Shown one piece after another: positions 43,531 to 50,060 of a DNA stretch of 50,060 nt (position 1 is the first letter of the stretch; the number at the start of each line of letters is the position of its first letter). The notes under the pieces were generated by a model. That model had not been told where the DNA came from. It made no database searches and saw nothing but the letters and a program-made list of their open reading frames with translations. The DNA is taken from the NCBI RefSeq assembly GCF_031432425.1, contig NZ_JAVKPH010000029.1, forward strand, positions 1-50,060. The letters are read 5' to 3'. The translations under genes were made by a program, and so were the position numbers. This DNA comes from Ruixingdingia sedimenti. Lineage in GTDB: Bacteria > Pseudomonadota > Alphaproteobacteria > Rhodobacterales > Rhodobacteraceae.

Positions 43531-43539
43531 GTCGCCCCC

Positions 43540-44961
<1,422 letters not shown>

Positions 44962-44979
44962 TGTCTATCTCCGGTTCCG

Positions 44980-45849
44980 TCAGAGCGCCTCGGCGCCCGA
45001 AATGATTTCGATAAGCTCCTTGGTGATCGCAGCCTGCCGCGAACGGTTGTACTGGATCGTGAGCTTGTTGATCATGTCGCCCGCGTTGCGCGTCGCGTTG
45101 TCCATCGCGCTCATCCGCGCGCCCTGTTCCGAGGCGGCGTTTTCCAGCAGCGCGGTGAAGATCTGCGTCGCGACCCCCCGCGGCAGCAGGTCGGCCAGGA
45201 TCGCCTCTTCCGAAGGTTCGTAGTCATAGAGCGCGCTGGTCTGCGCCCCTTCCTCGAACCGGGCGGGGATGATCTGCTGTTCGGTCGGGATCTGGGCGAT
45301 CACCGACTGGAAGCGGTTGTAGAAGATGGTGGCGACGTCGAATTCGCCGGCCTCGAACCGCTTCAGCACATCCTGCGCGATGCCGTAAGCCTCGGCATAG
45401 CCGATGCGCTTGACCTCGGACAGATCGACATGGCCGACGAAACGGTCGGCGAAGTCGCGTTTCAGCTGCTCGCGCCCCTTCTTGCCGACGGTGAGGATCT
45501 TCACCGTCTTGCCCTGCGCCAGCAGGGCGTTGGCATGGGCCCGCGCCAGACGCACGATGGTGGAGTTGAAGCCGCCGCAGAGCCCGCGCTCGGACGTCAT
45601 CACCACCAGAAGGTGCACCTGGTCGCTGCCGGTGCCGGCCAGAAGGCGCGGCGCGCCGTCCGCCCCGCCGACAGCCGCCGCAAGCCCCCCCATCACGGCG
45701 TTCAGCCGTTCGGCATAGGGGCGCGCGGCCTCTGCGGCCTCCTGCGCGCGGCGGAGCTTCGCCGCCGCGACCATCTGCATCGCCTTCGTGATCTTCCGCG
45801 TGTTCTTGACGCTTCCGATCCGGTTCTTCAGGTCCTTAAGGCTGGGCAT
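44980..45849 (-). CDS. atpG: ATP synthase F1 subunit gamma
   Basis: A 289-residue rotor subunit. N-terminal LKNRIGSVKNTRKITKAMQM and the C-terminal MDNATRNAGDMINKLTIQYN helix, which form the coiled-coil shaft, are typical; ERGLCGGFNS is conserved. Located between atpA and atpD. Confidence 0.98.
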   Translation of the reverse strand: MPSLKDLKNRIGSVKNTRKITKAMQMVAAAKLRRAQEAAEAARPYAERLNAVMGGLAAAVGGADGAPRLLAGTGSDQVHLLVVMTSERGLCGGFNSTIVRLARAHANALLAQGKTVKILTVGKKGREQLKRDFADRFVGHVDLSEVKRIGYAEAYGIAQDVLKRFEAGEFDVATIFYNRFQSVIAQIPTEQQIIPARFEEGAQTSALYDYEPSEEAILADLLPRGVATQIFTALLENAASEQGARMSAMDNATRNAGDMINKLTIQYNRSRQAAITKELIEIISGAEAL

Positions 45850-45872
45850 ATCCCTGTCCTCTCAGGCCGGAC

Positions 45873-47411
45873 TTACGCGAAATCTTTGGCGAATTCGGCA
45901 ATCGCGGATTTCAGTTTCTCTTCGTCGGCGCCCTTGATCTTGGGGTCGGCGCTGGTGATCCAGTCGAGGATGTCGCGGCGCTTGCTGCGCAGGTATTGCA
46001 GCAGCCCGGCCTCGAACCGGCCCACATCCTTCACCGCGATCTTGTCGAGGAAGCCCGAGGTGCCGGCATAGATGACGGCCACGATTTCCGCGTTGGTCAG
46101 CGGCGAATACTGCGGCTGTTTCATCAGTTCCGTCAGGCGCGCGCCGCGGTTCAGCAGCCGCTGCGTCGCCGCGTCGAGGTCGGACCCGAACTGCGCGAAG
46201 GCCGCCATTTCGCGGTACTGCGCCAGTTCCAGCTTCACCGGCCCCGCCACCGACTTCATCGAGTTGGTCTGCGCCGAGGATCCCACGCGCGACACCGACA
46301 GGCCGGTGTTCACCGCCGGGCGGATGCCCTGGTAGAAGAGTTCGGTTTCAAGGAAGATCTGGCCGTCGGTGATCGAGATCACGTTGGTCGGGATATAGGC
46401 CGACACGTCGCCCGCCTGGGTCTCGATGATCGGCAGCGCGGTCAGCGACCCGGCGCCGAAATCCTCGTTCAGCTTGGCCGAACGTTCCAGCAGGCGGGAG
46501 TGCAGATAGAACACGTCGCCCGGATAGGCCTCGCGCCCCGGCGGGCGGCGCAGCAAGAGCGACATCTGGCGATAGGCCACGGCCTGTTTCGACAGGTCAT
46601 CGTAGATGATCAGCGCATGGCGGCCGTTGTCGCGGAAGAATTCCGCCATCGCGGTCGCCGAATAGGGCGCGAGGAACTGCATCGGCGCCGGGTCGGAGGC
46701 GGTCGCGGCCACCACGATCGTGTAGGCGATGGCGCCGGTTTCTTCCAGCTTCTTCACCAGCTGCGCCACGGTCGACCGCTTCTGCCCCACGGCGACGTAG
46801 ATGCAGTAGAGCTTTTTCGATTCGTCGTCGCCGGCGGCCTCGTTGTAGGACTTCTGGTTCAGGATCGTGTCGAGCGCGATGGCGGTCTTGCCGGTCTGGC
46901 GGTCGCCGATGATCAGTTCGCGCTGGCCGCGGCCGACGGGGATCATCGCGTCCACCGACTTGAGGCCGGTCGCCATCGGTTCGTGCACCGACTTGCGCGG
47001 GATGATGCCGGGGGCCTTCACGTCGGCGATGCGGCGTTCGGCGGCCGCGATCGGGCCCTTGCCGTCGATCGGGTTGCCGAGCGCGTCGACCACGCGGCCC
47101 AGAAGGCCGTTGCCCGCCGGCACGTCCACGATGGACTTGGTGCGCTTGACGGTATCGCCTTCCTTGATGTCCTGGTCGGTGCCGAAGATCACCACGCCGA
47201 CGTTGTCGGTTTCGAGGTTCAGCGCCATCCCGCGGATGCCGCCGGGGAATTCGACCATCTCGCCGGCCTGAACGTTGTCGAGACCGTGCACACGGGCAAT
47301 ACCGTCGCCGACCGACAGCACCCGGCCGACTTCGGCGACTTCCGCGTCCTTGCCGAAGTTCTTGATCTGCTCCTTGAGGATCGCAGAGATCTCAGCCGCT
47401 TGGATACCCAT
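45873..47411 (-). CDS. atpA: ATP synthase F1 subunit alpha
   Basis: A 512-residue regulatory nucleotide-binding subunit. P-loop GDRQTGKT (169-176), AEISAILKEQI at the N-terminus that contacts delta, and SRVGSSAQTNSMKSVAG with the arginine finger are visible. One base separates it from atpH. Confidence 0.99.
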   Translation of the reverse strand: MGIQAAEISAILKEQIKNFGKDAEVAEVGRVLSVGDGIARVHGLDNVQAGEMVEFPGGIRGMALNLETDNVGVVIFGTDQDIKEGDTVKRTKSIVDVPAGNGLLGRVVDALGNPIDGKGPIAAAERRIADVKAPGIIPRKSVHEPMATGLKSVDAMIPVGRGQRELIIGDRQTGKTAIALDTILNQKSYNEAAGDDESKKLYCIYVAVGQKRSTVAQLVKKLEETGAIAYTIVVAATASDPAPMQFLAPYSATAMAEFFRDNGRHALIIYDDLSKQAVAYRQMSLLLRRPPGREAYPGDVFYLHSRLLERSAKLNEDFGAGSLTALPIIETQAGDVSAYIPTNVISITDGQIFLETELFYQGIRPAVNTGLSVSRVGSSAQTNSMKSVAGPVKLELAQYREMAAFAQFGSDLDAATQRLLNRGARLTELMKQPQYSPLTNAEIVAVIYAGTSGFLDKIAVKDVGRFEAGLLQYLRSKRRDILDWITSADPKIKGADEEKLKSAIAEFAKDFA

Positions 47412-47412
47412 G

Positions 47413-47973
47413 TTATCGGACCTCTTTCATGGCATTCTGGAGGGATGCGAGCTTCGAGCGGATCGAGGTGTCGATCATCTTCGAGCCCACCTTGACGACA
47501 AGACCGCCGATGAGGTTTTCATCGACGGTCGCATTCAGTTTCACGGTCTTGCCGATCTTCGCCTTGAGCGTTTCGGCCAGCGCACGCGCCTGTTCGGCCG
47601 AAAGCGGCGCGGCAGAGGTGACTTCGGCGGTCACTTCGCCCTTTTCCGCGGCGATGCGGGCGCGCAGGTCGGCCACCAGTTGCGGCAGCACGAACAGCCG
47701 CCGCTTGGCCGCCATCAGCGCCAGCGTGTTCGCCACCATCGGCGACAGGCCCATCGCCCCGGCCACGGCGGCGATGGCGCGGCCCTGATCCTCGCGCGTG
47801 AGGATGGGCGAGGCGATCATTTCGCGCAGGTCGGCGCTGGCCTCCAGCGCGGCGGCGAGCGCATCCACATCGGCCTCGAGGCCCGGAAGCCCGTTGTCGT
47901 CCTTGGCAAGCTCGAACAAGGCCTGCGCATAGCGCCCCGCGATGCCGAGCGAGATCGAAGCTGGTTCGGACAC
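47413..47973 (-). CDS. atpH: ATP synthase F1 subunit delta
   Basis: A 186-residue peripheral stalk subunit connecting F1 to the b subunits of F0. GIAGRYAQALFELAKD at the N-terminus and VDENLIGGLVVKVGSKMIDTS, then SKLASLQNAM at the C-terminus are diagnostic. GTG start with GGAAGGGA just upstream. First gene of the operon; F0 genes are not adjacent, as in other Rhodobacteraceae. Confidence 0.97.
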   Translation of the reverse strand: MSEPASISLGIAGRYAQALFELAKDDNGLPGLEADVDALAAALEASADLREMIASPILTREDQGRAIAAVAGAMGLSPMVANTLALMAAKRRLFVLPQLVADLRARIAAEKGEVTAEVTSAAPLSAEQARALAETLKAKIGKTVKLNATVDENLIGGLVVKVGSKMIDTSIRSKLASLQNAMKEVR

Positions 47974-48290
47974 GTCATCCCTTCCGCTGTCTGGCCCCCA
48001 CCTCTTGCCCGTCTGGCCGCAGCCTTTCCGGGCGCATACGGGGGCATGCGTCTACCGATTTTGCGGCGTCTCTAACAGACGGGTGGGCCCCCCGCAACCG
48101 GGGAACATGGCCTTTGCACAGGAAAAGACGGGGCGGATCGCGCTTGCCGCGGGGCGATGCGGCAATGCAGCATCGGCAAGGCCCCGCCGATCCCGGAAAC
48201 GGCCTGTTGACGGGCCGGAAACACCCCTGCCGTGTCCGCCGGGGCGGGGGCCTTTATACTCGCGGAAAGAATCGGTTAGGGACGAGTGGC
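47974..48290. other. Divergent promoter region, atp operon and RTX-like gene
   Basis: No gene is seen in this 317-bp stretch. It must carry the promoter of the atp operon on the minus strand and of the RTX-like gene on the plus strand. Only a TATACT box at 48255-48260, 30 bp before the RTX-like start, stands out, with no convincing -35 partner. None of the intergenic repeats occurs here. Confidence 0.6.
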
Positions 48291-49883
48291 ATGGATTATC
48301 TCATCATCGGCGCGCTGATGATCGGCGGGGGGCTGATGGCGGCGTTCGGGCTGCTCGACAGCGACAGGGACGACGAGGGCGAGGCGCCCGAAACCGACCC
48401 CGCCACCGCGACCCACGGCACCGCGGGCGAGGACCTGCTGGTGGCGGCGGGCAACGATACCGTATCCGGCTGGGGCGGGAACGACACCATCACCCTGCAT
48501 CAGGACGCGACCGGCCACGGCAACCGGGGCGACGATACGCTGACCCTTTACGGCCACGCCGAAGGCCATGGCGATGCGGGCGACGACACGCTTCACGCCC
48601 ACGGCGACGCGCGTGCCCATGGCGGCGAGGGGCGCGACAGCCTGTTCCTCTACAGCGATGCCGAGGGCTACGGCGGCGCGGGCGACGACCGGCTGGAGGT
48701 GTCGGACGAGGCCGAGGGGCATGGCGGCGACGGCGACGATTTCCTCATCCTGCGGGGCGATGCCGAGGGCTATGGCGGCGCCGGCGACGACACGCTGCGC
48801 GGCGCGCAGCGGGCAGAGATGCATGGCGGCGAGGGGGCGGATCTGTTTCTCGCCGATTTCGTGCCCGGGCAGGTGCTGACGATCGGGGATTATGCCCCGG
48901 GCGACCGGCTCGGCGTGATCCTGCGCGAGGCCGATCCCTCCCGCCTCGGGCTGAGCGTGACCGCCGCGCCGGACGGCGCCCATACCGATGTCGCGCTGCG
49001 CTACGGCAACGAGACCACCACCCTGCGGCTGGACGGGGTGACGGATTTCGACCCGGCAGCCTTTGCGATCTATCCCGATGTCGGCCATCTGGATCCCGCG
49101 CAGGGCCTGTCGCTGCTGGACGGGACCGAGGGCGCCGATACCCTGCTGGCCGGGCTCGACGGGCCGCCGGCGCTGATCCTGGGCCGGGGCGGCGACGATG
49201 TGCTGCAAGGCCCCGGCCCGATCCATGGCGGGCATGGCGGCGATACGATCACCGGGCGGGACGACCTTTTCGGCGGCCAGGGCGACGATGCCATCGCCGT
49301 CATCGCCACCGGGCGGGCAGCCGGCAGCATCGGCCAGGTCGAGGGCGGCGGGGGCGACGACAGCATCGTGGCGCAGGACCAGACCGCCGGTTTCAACGGC
49401 GCCTTCTATGGCGGCGCGGGCGACGACCTGCTGGTGGGCTACGGCGACGCCTATCTGAACGGCGGGCCGGGGGACGACACGATCATCCACCTGCGGGGCG
49501 AGTTGACGGGCAGCGCCGGGGCCATCGCCACCGGGGCGGGCGCGGATCTGGTGGTGCTGGACGCCCGCGCCGGCGGGGAGTGGGATTACGATACGGCACG
49601 GGCCTATCCGGCCACGCTGATCACCGACTTCACCCCGGGGCAGGACAGCCTCGGCGTGATCCTGCCCCCGGGCGATGCGGGCGCGGTGCGGATCGAGATC
49701 GCGAACCATCCCGCGCTCGGCTATACGGATATATACCTCTACGAACAGGGCGTGATCGACCGCGGCAACGGCGTGACCGAACCGATCCCCCGGCAGGCCT
49801 TCCGCCTTCTGGGCGTCACCGCCTTCACCGCAGCCGACATCGCCTTCTTCGACAGCCTGGAGGCCGCCGAGGCCGCCGCCTGA
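48291..49883 (+). CDS. RTX-like repeat protein with 17-residue units
   Basis: A 530-residue acidic protein. Residues 1-21 form a hydrophobic segment (YLIIGALMIGGGLMAAFGLL) that may anchor it to the membrane. Residues 56-191 are eight tandem 17-residue units with consensus AEGHGGAGDDxLxLxGD, instead of the usual 9-residue RTX repeat. A beta-rich segment follows (196-263: IGDYAPGDRLGVIL). A second, irregular glycine/aspartate-rich block (275-425) with GGAGDD motifs is followed by a second copy of that segment (443-522: ITDFTPGQDSLGVIL). Calcium binding through GGxGxD turns is expected. There is no type I secretion operon beside it. Confidence 0.8.
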   Translation: MDYLIIGALMIGGGLMAAFGLLDSDRDDEGEAPETDPATATHGTAGEDLLVAAGNDTVSGWGGNDTITLHQDATGHGNRGDDTLTLYGHAEGHGDAGDDTLHAHGDARAHGGEGRDSLFLYSDAEGYGGAGDDRLEVSDEAEGHGGDGDDFLILRGDAEGYGGAGDDTLRGAQRAEMHGGEGADLFLADFVPGQVLTIGDYAPGDRLGVILREADPSRLGLSVTAAPDGAHTDVALRYGNETTTLRLDGVTDFDPAAFAIYPDVGHLDPAQGLSLLDGTEGADTLLAGLDGPPALILGRGGDDVLQGPGPIHGGHGGDTITGRDDLFGGQGDDAIAVIATGRAAGSIGQVEGGGGDDSIVAQDQTAGFNGAFYGGAGDDLLVGYGDAYLNGGPGDDTIIHLRGELTGSAGAIATGAGADLVVLDARAGGEWDYDTARAYPATLITDFTPGQDSLGVILPPGDAGAVRIEIANHPALGYTDIYLYEQGVIDRGNGVTEPIPRQAFRLLGVTAFTAADIAFFDSLEAAEAAA

Positions 49884-49918
49884 GGCTGTACTTGGGGGCG
49901 GATCGCCCTTCGACCCCT

Positions 49919-49966
49919 CGATCTGACTGGCGAAGGCGCGTGCCTTCGCCACCGCGATACAGATCG
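49919..49966. repeat. Nested stem-loop after the RTX-like gene
   Basis: An outer stem CGATCTG / CAGATCG (49919-49925, 49960-49966) encloses a perfect inner hairpin GGCGAAGGC-GCGT-GCCTTCGCC (49929-49950). It begins 35 bp after the RTX-like stop. It could be a structured 3' end or a palindromic intergenic repeat. Confidence 0.55.
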
Positions 49967-49975
49967 CGTTGCCCC

Positions 49976-50028
49976 GGCCGGGGGCCCCAAGCCCCCGGCC
50001 AGCGCCCGCCCCGCCCATGGCGGGCGCT
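49976..50028. repeat. Two consecutive perfect hairpins at the window end
   Basis: GGCCGGGGGC-CCCAA-GCCCCCGGCC (49976-50000) is followed directly by AGCGCCCGCC, 8 nt, GGCGGGCGCT (50001-50028). Both stems are 10 bp. There is no T-tract on either strand. The neighbouring gene lies outside the window. Confidence 0.55.
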
Positions 50029-50060
50029 TCTCGCCCGCCGGGGCAGGCGCTGGCCTGGCC

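Noticed and set aside
48456..48863. Regular repeats in the RTX-like gene as a DNA minisatellite without coding function
   Set aside because: The 51-bp period is exactly in frame and conserved at the protein level with synonymous variation, which indicates a selected protein repeat.

Overview
The window is GC-rich chromosomal DNA from an alphaproteobacterium, most likely of the Rhodobacteraceae (Rhodobacter/Paracoccus relatives). The evidence is an F1-only ATP synthase operon (atpHAGDC, with no F0 genes beside it), a PucC/ORF428-type carrier next to a 176-residue isopentenyl-diphosphate isomerase as in Rhodobacter photosynthesis gene clusters, and alphaproteobacterial-type RF3, NrdR and pyruvate carboxylase. 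No species can be fixed from the sequence.

Layout. 1-1084 is the end of an integrated element. A serine recombinase, cut by what looks like an IS5-family terminus, reads through the antisense of a tRNA-Ser(GGA) gene. 1207-3910 holds prfC with two coupled hypothetical genes. 4116-6306 holds a UDP-glucuronate epimerase-like gene bracketed by long inverted repeats, and a TehA/SLAC1-like transporter. 6856-23164 is an accessory catabolic island. On the minus strand it has a ribose-type ABC importer, an FAD monooxygenase, a TetR regulator and an MBL-fold hydrolase. Facing these are an isochorismatase-like protein without its catalytic cysteine and a MarR regulator. Then comes a tight plus-strand operon: a branched-chain-amino-acid-type ABC importer followed by two short-chain dehydrogenases, a YciI-like protein, a cupin and an alpha/beta hydrolase. 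The substrate cannot be read from sequence, but the set reads as uptake plus degradation of one or two related organic compounds.

23548-28148 is a capsule export/Kdo-transferase cluster (kpsS, a Wza/KpsD-like lipoprotein, kpsC). 28229-29790 is ribD-nrdR and 30142-31746 is opgG. 32134-33935 is a PucC-like carrier coupled to idi, followed by a decayed KDPGal-aldolase remnant. 34464-41169 carries pyruvate carboxylase, arginase and propionyl-CoA synthetase. 41252-43086 is an HPt protein coupled to a sigma54-dependent LuxO/NtrC-like regulator. 43138-47973 is atpHAGDC, and 48291-49883 is an RTX-like protein built on an unusual 17-residue repeat.

The most unusual structure outside genes is a family of about sixteen intergenic repeats. 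Each joins one of three 'head' modules (two of them hairpins) through a GGGATATTT-like core to one of three 'tails'. They occur only beside gene 3' ends and never in divergent promoter regions. A second hairpin repeat lies downstream of two minus-strand genes. The strongest candidates for something undescribed are this modular repeat family, the uncharacterised catabolic island and the 17-residue RTX variant. None can be proven from the sequence alone.
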